A DNA stretch of 64,000 nucleotides from Firmicutes bacterium AF25-13AC (GTDB lineage Bacteria; Bacillota; Clostridia; Lachnospirales; Lachnospiraceae): assembly GCA_003478935.1 (NCBI GenBank), contig QUFP01000016.1, positions 1 to 64,000 of the forward strand. The letters are read 5' to 3'. The position numbers and the translations under genes were made by a program. Shown here in pieces: positions 56,537-64,000 of the stretch. The stretch's first letter is position 1, and each line of letters begins with the position of its first letter. The notes below the pieces were generated by a model. That model saw only the letters and a program-made list of their open reading frames with translations. It was not told where the DNA came from and made no database searches.

Positions 56537-57631
56537 TTAAAATTCTTTTAAATGATTAAGGCGAATCGAAAACATCTCAAAATATTGCGGCAATGCACAA
56601 AACACTTCCTTCTTTACTTCGCATAACTGATTCAAACCAATTTCACAAACTGCTTCCTCGGCAGCTTCACGCTGGGTTTTATGCACACCAAACAATGTTT
56701 GACAATTTGCTCCGTCAATTGTATCATACGCCTGAAATGCCTGATTAAAATCCATTAATTTATGGAGCGAAACTGGTTTATTCGAAATGTTATCAACCAG
56801 AACACCCCAATTTCCCCAGTGGCGATCAGTGTTTCCAATTAAATAATCAATGATATTCATCATATAATAATTGTGGCGATCAAGCTTTAAGATAAATTGC
56901 TTTAGATCTTTTTCATGGTTCAGCGCAAAAATTTGTGTCGCCTCCATTGATGAAATAGAATACTCAAGAGATGTAATATTCTTGCTTATGCTAACAATTT
57001 CACTATCAAAACTTCCTCTTTCATAAAGAACCTGATCTACATTAAAGCATCTGCAGATTTGACTTGCCAGAAGTTCGCGCTCGACAAAATTGCTTCCACC
57101 ATCTTTTAACAGCCAAAATCCATCATCTCTTCGCTGCCACGCCTTTGGAAAACAGCCATTTGTCGCAAGATCTCTGGCAAGTGAATCATTCTGAACAGTA
57201 TATTGTTTTCCTCTCAATGAAATGTCAATAAATGTATTGTCTAAATGATTTTCATATAAATTAACTTCTGAAAAGCTGACTTTATCATCCTTGTTTTTTA
57301 CCCAATAAATGTCAGTAATGGATGCGCAGCGATATGTCAGGGCTACCATAGCACGGTCCTTATCTGTAACCGCCTGCTTTAGTCCCACACTATTTAAAAT
57401 TTCCTTAGCGTATTTTCTGTCTAAAGTCAATACTCTAGTGGAGCACCAATAATAAAAGTTAGTGATGTTATTGACAAGTGTATCAATATCATTATCATCT
57501 TCGTCTTCAAGGTATAGATTATACGGCATAAATGATTCAAAATAAATTTTTGAATGCCCGTACTGATCGATCTGTGCAACCTTTCGATCTCCATGCATAA
57601 TCTCATAGACTGTTGGTGCCGCTTTTCCCAT
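56537..57631 (-). CDS. HipA-like protein kinase, stand-alone
   Basis: 364 residues. The C-terminal half shows a HipA/CtkA-type kinase core: IIDYLIGNTDRHWGNWGVL (catalytic Asp and Asn, near residue 265) and LMDFNQAF (metal-binding DFN, near 290). The N-terminal half lacks the usual HipA N-terminal domain; FFE-like strand MHGDRKVAQIDQYG is weakly reminiscent of it. No HipB-type HTH gene is adjacent, unlike classic toxin-antitoxin pairs. It may phosphorylate a tRNA synthetase or another protein; substrate unknown. Monocistronic, with a good site (AAAGGAGTATG). Confidence 0.75.
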   Translation of the reverse strand: MGKAAPTVYEIMHGDRKVAQIDQYGHSKIYFESFMPYNLYLEDEDDNDIDTLVNNITNFYYWCSTRVLTLDRKYAKEILNSVGLKQAVTDKDRAMVALTYRCASITDIYWVKNKDDKVSFSEVNLYENHLDNTFIDISLRGKQYTVQNDSLARDLATNGCFPKAWQRRDDGFWLLKDGGSNFVERELLASQICRCFNVDQVLYERGSFDSEIVSISKNITSLEYSISSMEATQIFALNHEKDLKQFILKLDRHNYYMMNIIDYLIGNTDRHWGNWGVLVDNISNKPVSLHKLMDFNQAFQAYDTIDGANCQTLFGVHKTQREAAEEAVCEIGLNQLCEVKKEVFCALPQYFEMFSIRLNHLKEF

Positions 57632-57745
57632 ATCATACTCCTTTCCTTTTTAACTTCTTTTCATCATTACCATCCTACCACTTAGCAGTACATACGTCAA
57701 CGAACTAGTTTTTACTTTTCCTTAAGACTTATTTAAGATTAAAAA

Positions 57746-57777
57746 ACCGCCTGAAAGACTAGTTGTCCTCAGACGGT
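57746..57777 (-). terminator. Terminator of the opp operon
   Basis: accgcctgaaagac (57746-57759) pairs imperfectly with gtcctcagacggt (57765-57777), followed on the minus strand by a T run. It starts eight bases after the oppF stop codon. Confidence 0.75.
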
Positions 57778-57784
57778 CTGCTGC

Positions 57785-58696
57785 TTATATTTTCTTTTCC
57801 ATTAAAACCTGATGTGTTTCAGAAACATTTACCATAACGCAATCATTATATTTTAAGCCACTCTTTTCATATTGATATACCATCGGCTCTCTGTTTCTTT
57901 CAATCACCGGATCTGCAATTGGAATTGCAGACAAAAGTGATTTTGTATATGGATGAACCGGATGTTCAAAAATTTCTTCTGTCAATCCAGTTTCTACAAG
58001 ATGACCCTTATGCATAACACCTACTCGATCTGAAATATAACGAACCATAGAAAGATCATGTGCAATAAACAGATATGCAACATTTGTTTCTTTTTGAATA
58101 TCCTTCATCAAATTGACGACCTGTGCCTGAATTGAAACATCAAGTGCACTTATTGCCTCATCTGCGATTACTAACTTTGGATTCATGATTAATGCTCTTC
58201 CCAGTCCGATTCGCTGACGCTGTCCACCAGAAAACTGATTAGGATAACGGTTCATATAGGCTGGATTTAAACCTACCATCTCCATCATTTTGGACACTCG
58301 CTCTACGCGCTCCTTTTGATCCATATGAGGATGATGCGCATCGAGACCCATCGCAATAGTATCCAAAATCTTTTTATGCGGATTTAAGGAAGCCATAGGA
58401 TCCTGAAAGACCATCTGCATATCAGAACGAAGCATTTTTTCCTGTTTTGCCGTCAACTTCTTGCTGATATCCTCACCATTAAAAAGAATCGTGCCTTCTG
58501 TCGGATCATACAGTCGAATAATAGAACGGCCTGTTGTTGACTTTCCACTTCCAGACTCACCTACTAATCCATAGGTTTCTCCCGGATAAATATCGAAGGA
58601 TATATTATCCACAGCACGCACCGTAAATTTTTTGCTTACCGGAAAATATTGTTTTAAACCTTTCACACTAAGCAGTGGTTCATTCGTCTGTGCCAT
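57785..58696 (-). CDS. oppF: Oligopeptide ABC transporter ATPase OppF
   Basis: The start at 58696 (MAQTNEPLLSVKGLK) is preferred (GGAGGG five bases before ATG), overlapping the oppD end. 303 residues: Walker A GLVGESGSGKSTTGR, signature FSGGQRQRIGLGRALI, Walker B LVIADEAISALDVSIQAQ, switch His in FIAHDLS, and an oligopeptide-type C-terminal extension (VHPYTKSLLSAIPIADP). Energises peptide uptake with OppD. Confidence 0.93.
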   Translation of the reverse strand: MAQTNEPLLSVKGLKQYFPVSKKFTVRAVDNISFDIYPGETYGLVGESGSGKSTTGRSIIRLYDPTEGTILFNGEDISKKLTAKQEKMLRSDMQMVFQDPMASLNPHKKILDTIAMGLDAHHPHMDQKERVERVSKMMEMVGLNPAYMNRYPNQFSGGQRQRIGLGRALIMNPKLVIADEAISALDVSIQAQVVNLMKDIQKETNVAYLFIAHDLSMVRYISDRVGVMHKGHLVETGLTEEIFEHPVHPYTKSLLSAIPIADPVIERNREPMVYQYEKSGLKYNDCVMVNVSETHQVLMEKKI

Positions 58697-59792
58697 AAGC
58701 TCCCTCCGTTTCTGCATATCGCTTTTCCTCTCTGCGAAGCTGCTCAATTCTCTTTTTTAAAGTCTGCGGCATTTCTACCTTTGGTGCATCTGGATGAAGA
58801 AGCCACGTAGCAGCCTGATGATGCTCATTGATCTCAAACATTGGAGGTTCTTCCTCAAAATCAATATTAAGTGCATATGGATTTCGCACAGCAAATGCAT
58901 CACCCTTTACTTCATTTGCCAAATTTGGCGGATTGCCCGGAATCGTATACAAACGCTCCTTTTTATCTCCTGTCAAATCTGGCATACTTGAAAGAAGTCC
59001 CCATGTATAAGGATGACGCGGATCGAAAAAGATATCCTCTGCCTTTCCTGTCTCTACTACTTTTCCAGCATACATAACATTCACATAATCGGCGATCTTT
59101 GCAACTACACCAAGGTTATGTGTGATAAAAATAACTGCAATTCCAAGTTTCTTCTGCAAATTCAAAATCAATTGCAAAATTCTTGCCTGAATCGTAACAT
59201 CAAGTGCCGTTGTCGGCTCATCACAGATTAAAAGATCTGGATTACATGACAGCGCAATTGCAATTACAACACGCTGACGCATTCCGCCTGAAAGCTGATG
59301 AGGATAATTCTTCATTCGCTCTTTTGGTGACTCAATTCCTACCATTTCAAGCAGCTCTTCTGCACGCTTATCTGCATCTGCCTGTGATAAATGAAGGTGA
59401 TAACGCATGCCCTCTGTCAGCTGCCTGCCAATTGTCATCGTCGGGTCAAGTGAAGTCATAGGATCCTGAAAAACCATTGAAATACGCTTTCCCTTAATTC
59501 TATGTTGCATTTCTTTTTTTGAAAGCTTCAGCAGATCAACAACCTGCTCCTTTCCATTTTCCTTAAAGCGAAACTTAATTGTTCCGCTTTCAATGACTGC
59601 ATTTGGCGCTGTAATTCCCATAATTGTCTTTACAGAAACAGATTTTCCACTTCCAGATTCTCCTACAATGGCAACAGTTTCTCCAGGATATACATCCATA
59701 TTCACACCACGCACTGCACGAATCTTGCCAAAGGAAGCCTGAAAGGAAACTGCCAGATCTCTCATACTTAATACCGGTTCTCTTTTTTCCAT
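58680..59792 (-). CDS. oppD: Oligopeptide ABC transporter ATPase OppD
   Basis: 370 residues. Walker A IVGESGSGKSVSVK, signature LSGGMRQRVVIAIAL, Walker B LLICDEPTTALDVTIQAR, H loop in FITHNLGVV, and the C-terminal domain HPYTWGLLSSMPDLTGDKKERLY. The C-terminal ~70 residues (after FAVRNPYALNIDFEEEPP) include a ~40-residue charged extension. Partner of OppF. Confidence 0.93.
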   Translation of the reverse strand: MEKREPVLSMRDLAVSFQASFGKIRAVRGVNMDVYPGETVAIVGESGSGKSVSVKTIMGITAPNAVIESGTIKFRFKENGKEQVVDLLKLSKKEMQHRIKGKRISMVFQDPMTSLDPTMTIGRQLTEGMRYHLHLSQADADKRAEELLEMVGIESPKERMKNYPHQLSGGMRQRVVIAIALSCNPDLLICDEPTTALDVTIQARILQLILNLQKKLGIAVIFITHNLGVVAKIADYVNVMYAGKVVETGKAEDIFFDPRHPYTWGLLSSMPDLTGDKKERLYTIPGNPPNLANEVKGDAFAVRNPYALNIDFEEEPPMFEINEHHQAATWLLHPDAPKVEMPQTLKKRIEQLRREEKRYAETEGAYGTDE

Positions 59793-59807
59793 CTCGTTTA
59801 CCTCCTG

Positions 59808-60800
59808 TTACATCTGTTTAAGCTGCGGATCAATGGCATCCCTGAGTCCATCTGCAAATAAATTAAATCCAAGCATTAAAACACCCAAGACAATGACAGG
59901 CGCTGCTACCATATGAGGGTAAGTCATTGCTGATTTATATCCATCATTTATCAGAGAACCAAGAGAGGCCATCGGCGCCGGAACACCAAGACCGACAAAT
60001 GCTAAAAATGCCTCCAAGAAAATCGCATTTGGTATGGAAAACATAAAAGTAATAATAATCTGACCAAGCGAATTTGGTAAAATCTCCTTAAACAAAATAT
60101 CACGATTGCTAACGCCAAGTGTTCTTGCGGCAAGCACAAATTCCTGATCCTTTAATTTAAGCACCTGTGCGCGCACAATACGGCTCATGTTAATCCATCC
60201 TGTAAGCATAAGCGCAATTATAATACTTCCAAGACCCGGCTTCATAACAACAAGCATTAACGTTACCACAACTAGTGTCGGAAGACTGCTTAATATCTCC
60301 GTGATACGCTGCATGACCATATCTACTTTTCCGCCAAAATAACCAGAAACAAGACCATAAATCACACCAATGCACACATCAATGATAACAGCCAGTGCTG
60401 CAATGAGAAGAGAAATTCTAGTACCTTCCCATACTCTTGTCCAGATATCTCTTCCTAAGTTATCTGTTCCAAAAAAGAAATATTTATCAGTACAATTTTT
60501 TGCCTCATACATGTTCTGGCCATGGCTTACACCATCAAAAATTCCCAGCTTTTCCAGTCCCGGAATCCTTGGTGGCAGATTGCTGTATTCAGAATGCACT
60601 TCTTTGTAAGAGTACGGACTGACAGCCGGTGCTGCAAGCGCAATCACAATTAGAAGAATGATAATAAAAAAGCTGATCCATGCACCCTTGTTTTTACGAA
60701 AGCGGTACAAAACCTCTTTTCCATAGGAACGACCAACAAGAACTTTCTCTTCCTCCTCCTTATGGTCTCCTGTATTGAATTCAAATCGATTCATACTCAT
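59808..60800 (-). CDS. oppC: Oligopeptide ABC transporter permease OppC
   Basis: 330 residues. The N-terminal OppC_N helix is followed by an extracellular loop with FFFGTDNLGRDIWTRVWEGTRISL, a diagnostic motif of DppC/OppC permeases. The EAA-like loop is VLAARTLGVSNRDILFKEILPN. About six helices. The start overlaps the oppB stop by 4 bp. Confidence 0.93.
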   Translation of the reverse strand: MSMNRFEFNTGDHKEEEEKVLVGRSYGKEVLYRFRKNKGAWISFFIIILLIVIALAAPAVSPYSYKEVHSEYSNLPPRIPGLEKLGIFDGVSHGQNMYEAKNCTDKYFFFGTDNLGRDIWTRVWEGTRISLLIAALAVIIDVCIGVIYGLVSGYFGGKVDMVMQRITEILSSLPTLVVVTLMLVVMKPGLGSIIIALMLTGWINMSRIVRAQVLKLKDQEFVLAARTLGVSNRDILFKEILPNSLGQIIITFMFSIPNAIFLEAFLAFVGLGVPAPMASLGSLINDGYKSAMTYPHMVAAPVIVLGVLMLGFNLFADGLRDAIDPQLKQM

Positions 60801-61732
60801 TCTCCTTTCGCCAGTCGTATTCTAGGATCAATCACACCATAGAGTATATCAACCAGAAGCATAGTGAAGATAAACATTAAACTGTAAATAAAGCTAATCG
60901 CAAGCACAACATTAAAGTCATTTGACTGGATCGCACTTACATAAAGACTTCCTAGTCCCGGAATACTAAATGCTTTCTCTACTACAAGACTTCCCGTCAT
61001 TAAATTTACAATCAATGGAGCCAATACTGTAATAACACTGATCATCGCATTTCGAATAGCATGATGAAATATCAGCTTTGCCTTCGGAAGTCCCTTTGAA
61101 TCTGACAGAAGATAATAATCCGAATTTAAAATATCTACCATTTCTGATCTTGTATATCTCGCTACACTTGCAATAGTAAACATAGAAAGCGAAATAGTAG
61201 GAAGAATCGACGACTGAAGTTCATTTTTTGTATTATAAATAAACGGAAACAGCTTAAACTTAAATCCAAAGAAGTAGGAAAGTAAAAGCGCAAATACAAA
61301 AGATGGAAGGCTGACACCAAGAACTGAAATAATAGTGGTAACGGTATCGACCCATGTATTTTTACGAAGCGCAGCGATGATTCCAAGCAGTGCACCAATC
61401 ACAGTTCCTACAAGTGCTGCCTGAAGACCAAGACGAATTGTGACTAAAATCTTTGGTCCAATCATTTCACTGATCTTCATGTTTACCTGAAGGCTGTAAG
61501 AAATACCAAAATCACCGTGAAGCATATTTTTCAGATACAAGAAAAATCTATTAATAATTGGCTGATCTAGTCCATATTTGTGATACAGATCCGCGATCTG
61601 CTCTGCGCTCATTTTTTCTTCATTATTAAACGGCGAACCCGGCATAAAATCAAGCATCAGAAACAAAAGCAGCAAGATCAGGAAGACTGTCAGCAATGCG
61701 ATGCAGGTTCGCTTTAATACAAATTTTTTCAT
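60797..61732 (-). CDS. oppB: Oligopeptide ABC transporter permease OppB
   Basis: 311 residues. The first helix LTVFLILLLLFLMLDFMPGSPF and the family blocks LGISLPSF-type VLGVSLPSFVFALLL, YTRSEMVDILNSDYYLLSDSKGLPK and SLVVEKAFSIPGLGSL are all present. First gene after oppA, with an attenuator hairpin between. Confidence 0.93.
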   Translation of the reverse strand: MKKFVLKRTCIALLTVFLILLLLFLMLDFMPGSPFNNEEKMSAEQIADLYHKYGLDQPIINRFFLYLKNMLHGDFGISYSLQVNMKISEMIGPKILVTIRLGLQAALVGTVIGALLGIIAALRKNTWVDTVTTIISVLGVSLPSFVFALLLSYFFGFKFKLFPFIYNTKNELQSSILPTISLSMFTIASVARYTRSEMVDILNSDYYLLSDSKGLPKAKLIFHHAIRNAMISVITVLAPLIVNLMTGSLVVEKAFSIPGLGSLYVSAIQSNDFNVVLAISFIYSLMFIFTMLLVDILYGVIDPRIRLAKGE

Positions 61733-61800
61733 TCGGATTTTCCTCCTGTCAAAGACTTTTTGCTACCGTTTGCAAAGTCTGTAAACAGTAACTTTTTAAA

Positions 61801-61843
61801 AAGAGGATATGTCCAAAGCTGCTTCGCCCGGGCACATCCTCTT
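61801..61843 (-). terminator. Intra-operon terminator/attenuator between oppA and oppB
   Basis: aagaggat (61801-61808) pairs with atcctctt (61836-61843), with extra inner pairing (gtcc/gggc). On the minus strand it is followed by a T run. It would keep the binding protein more abundant than the membrane complex. Confidence 0.7.
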
Positions 61844-61879
61844 TGTGTGCAGATACGATTGCACTTCTTTTATTTTATA

Positions 61880-63489
61880 TCAATCCTTCTCTACAAACTT
61901 GTAGTAGCATGGAACACCAGTATTATGCTCTGTAATTCCAGTTACGTTAGACTTTGTAAGTGTTGCAGAACCAGTCTGGAACAGCGGAATGCAGCCTGCA
62001 TTCTCGGTGCAGATATCGTTGCACTTGATCAGGTTATCCCAGCGTGCAGTCTCATCTCCTGCCAGTGTAGTGTTTGCTTCGTTGTACAGCTTGTCAAACT
62101 CATCACTTGACCACAGAGAATAGTTTGACGGATGATCAGATTCATACATTGCTAAGATTGCGGTCGGATCTGCATAATCTGGACCCCAAGCATACAGCTC
62201 GATATCATAATCATGATCCTTTGCCAGCTGAATTCTGTTTTTCTTTGGTGTGCTGCTGATGTTCACAGTTAAACCGTCCAGTGTACTCTCAAGCTGAGAC
62301 TGAATGAAGGCTGCTGTATTGGCTGCAAAATCCTTCTCCTCATCATAAATGATATTGATCTCTCTTAAGTCTGTTTCTTCCTGTGCCTTAGCCACAGCTC
62401 CTTTGCCTTTTCAGTATCATACTGGAAGTACTGACCGCTTGCATCTGCAAAATCTTCGCCATCTGCGTTGCTTACCAGCCCCTTCATAACCATGTTATAA
62501 GCTGGAGTAGAACCGTCATTTAACACATTTGTACACAGGCTCTCTCTGTCGATTGCATATGCAATTGCCTGACGCAGATCCTTATTGTCGTAGCCATCCT
62601 TTGAGGTATTAACCATCAGATAATAATTGAAGGCTCCTAACACATTTGAAAATTCCGGATCATCCTGATACATGCCGACCATATCACCTGTCAATGTCAC
62701 ATTATCAACATCTCCATTCTGGTAAGCCATAACAGCCTGCTGCGTATCACTAATAACAACAAGATCAATCTCATCTACATCTACATTTTCTGCATCCCAG
62801 TAATCAGGATTCTTCTTAAGTACAATAGTATTTCCACCAACGTCCCACTGATCAAGTGTATAAGCACCACAATATAAAACACTGTCCTTATCTACACCAA
62901 ACTGGTCGCCCTCTTCAGTTAACTTGCTTTCTTTTACAGGTGCCCAAGGAGAGAAGGTCAAAAGATTTAAGAAAAATGGGACTGGATATTCCAGTTCGAC
63001 CTGTAATGTATTATCATCAACTGCAGTAACTCCGAGCTCAGCAGCATCTGCCTCACCTGATGTAACTGCTTCATAGTTTTTAATAGCAGCCATTTCGATC
63101 TGATATGTAAATGTGCTGTAATCACCCTGAGCAGTCGCATTTCTCTTCCAAGCATACTCAAAATCCTGTGCTGTTACTGGTGTACCATCACTCCACTTTG
63201 CATTGTCACGAATATGGAAAGTATATGTCTTCTGATCATCAGATACCTCATAGGAATCACACAGACCATTCTGAATCTGTCCATCTGCGTCTACCACGAA
63301 CAATCCTTCCATTGTATTGGAGATTACTGCAACATTAGTTGAATCTCCGCCAATCAATGGATCCATTGACGTTATAGGAGCACTAATCTGAATGGAAACA
63401 GCTTCTTCCTCATCTGCCATTGCCGGTACTGCAAAACCGGACATACTCATTACTGCCGCTGCTGTTACTGCCATTACTCGTCTGTTCAT
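61880..63489 (-). CDS. oppA: Oligopeptide-binding protein OppA (frameshifted)
   Basis: The start at 63489 (MNRRVMAVTAAAVM) has GGAGGAAG just upstream. The signal peptide ends ...GFAVPAMA-DEE without a lipobox. SBP_bac_5 features: DPLIGGDSTNVAVISNTMEGLF, YTFHIRDNAKWSDGTPVTAQDFEYAWKR, KDLRQAIAYAIDRESL. Near 62391-62394 the frame slips: KAKELW is followed one frame over by AKAQEETDLREINIIYDEE. One G missing from tggGct explains it. With repair the protein is ~537 residues, normal length. Binds oligopeptides outside the cell for OppBCDF. Confidence 0.9.
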
Positions 63490-63503
63490 AGTCTTCCTCC
63501 TTC

Positions 63504-64000
63504 TCATGCTTTGTGCGGATGACCAAATCCACCCGCGTAGGTACATGCATACGCTGCGCGCTCTGCTGCATAGCTAAGCGCTTCCTTCATATCTTTATTG
63601 TCTGCATAGTGACGCAAAAATGCTGCGATAAAGGCATCGCCTGCACCCATTGCATCTACTACATCTACCTTGCAAATTCCCTGTGTGTAAAACTCTGTTC
63701 CGTCATAAAATACAGAACCTTTTGATCCACGTGTGATGCCAATGATCTTTGTTCCATATCCTGCTGCCTTTTTAGCAAGCGCATGGATTTCTTCCTCAGA
63801 CATATCGGAGCCAGAGAAAAATGCATAAGTGACAAATGGGCAAACTCGCTTCATATAATCGTCATCATGCTCATCTGAAAAGTCAAATGAAACCTTGCAT
63901 ACGCGGCTTAAGGTTTCAAGCTCATATTCCAAATTAGAATAGCAGCTCGTATGACAAATATCATACTCCTTGATCACTTCCAGATCCTCTCTTTGAAGTC
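63504..64000 (-). CDS. PfkB-family sugar kinase, FrlD-like (C-terminal part, cut by right edge)
   Basis: About 165 residues of an open frame that enters from beyond the window: LQREDLEVIKEYDICHTSCYSNLEYELETLSRVCKV. The catalytic motif is VDAMGAGDAFIAAFLRHYA (GAGD Asp), with SKGSVFYDGTEFYTQG before it. HTSCYSNLEYEL and VSFDFSDEHDDDY resemble fructoselysine 6-kinases (FrlD). Its stop lies 14 bp before the oppA start, so it is in the same operon and may act on glycated amino acids or peptides brought in by Opp. Kinase family sure; substrate tentative. Confidence 0.8.
   Translation of the reverse strand, partial: LQREDLEVIKEYDICHTSCYSNLEYELETLSRVCKVSFDFSDEHDDDYMKRVCPFVTYAFFSGSDMSEEEIHALAKKAAGYGTKIIGITRGSKGSVFYDGTEFYTQGICKVDVVDAMGAGDAFIAAFLRHYADNKDMKEALSYAAERAAYACTYAGGFGHPHKA

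Overview
The window looks like a chromosomal segment of a gut Clostridia bacterium, most likely Lachnospiraceae. This is inferred from moderate-to-low GC, Lpl/Ytc-type carbohydrate ABC transporters with YesM/YesN two-component systems, a CD1871A-type CXXC mini-protein, Tn1549-like conjugative-element remnants and Gram-positive surface proteins. I saw no rRNA, tRNA or CRISPR array. Almost every gene is on the minus strand.

Region 1 (1-8.9 kb, read right to left): an XRE regulator whose consensus promoter lies between two GAAC-N4-GTTC boxes; a sigma-region-4-like activator; a SleB-type cell-wall hydrolase; a phage holin; and a giant RHS/YD-repeat protein with DNRLRE, jelly-roll and ricin-B modules but no signal peptide. 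It runs off the left edge. The regulator-lysin-holin-large exoprotein order resembles holin-dependent (type 10-like) toxin export and is the most interesting candidate system here.

Region 2 (8.9-14.7 kb): an acquired island between two ~156-bp direct repeats. It holds a lantibiotic/cationic-peptide resistance operon (LanF-LanE-LanG, lipoprotein, response regulator, histidine kinase) and the stump of a conjugative-element sigma factor. Two near-identical operator-plus-(-10) cassettes occur in it.

Region 3 (14.7-29.7 kb): a carbohydrate locus: LacZ (GH2), YesN regulator, two LplB/LplC-type permeases, binding protein, YesM kinase, GH31 and GH13 alpha-glucosidases. Region 4 (29.8-36.7 kb): a 1,438-residue coiled-coil surface protein, an HD-GNAT fusion and a divergent GH43 enzyme. 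Region 5 (36.8-47.4 kb): a second carbohydrate locus: binding protein, two permeases, AraC regulator, GH38 alpha-mannosidase and an agarase-like clan GH-A enzyme, with the vestige of a lost paralogue.

Region 6 (47.5-51.9 kb): a redox module (polyferredoxin membrane protein, CXXC mini-protein, TlpA-like thioredoxin) divergent from a two-component system. Region 7 (51.9-57.6 kb): phospholipid synthesis (flippase-like protein, PssA, Psd), an M24 aminopeptidase, MnmM-like methyltransferase and a HipA-like kinase. Region 8 (57.8-64 kb): an OppABCDF peptide transporter preceded by an FrlD-like PfkB kinase cut by the right edge.

Five loci (RHS x3, LanE, YesN x2, GH38, OppA) are broken by small frameshifts, all explicable as 1-2 missing bases, mostly in short runs of one base. 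I read these mainly as assembly errors, so the genes are described as probably intact in the organism.
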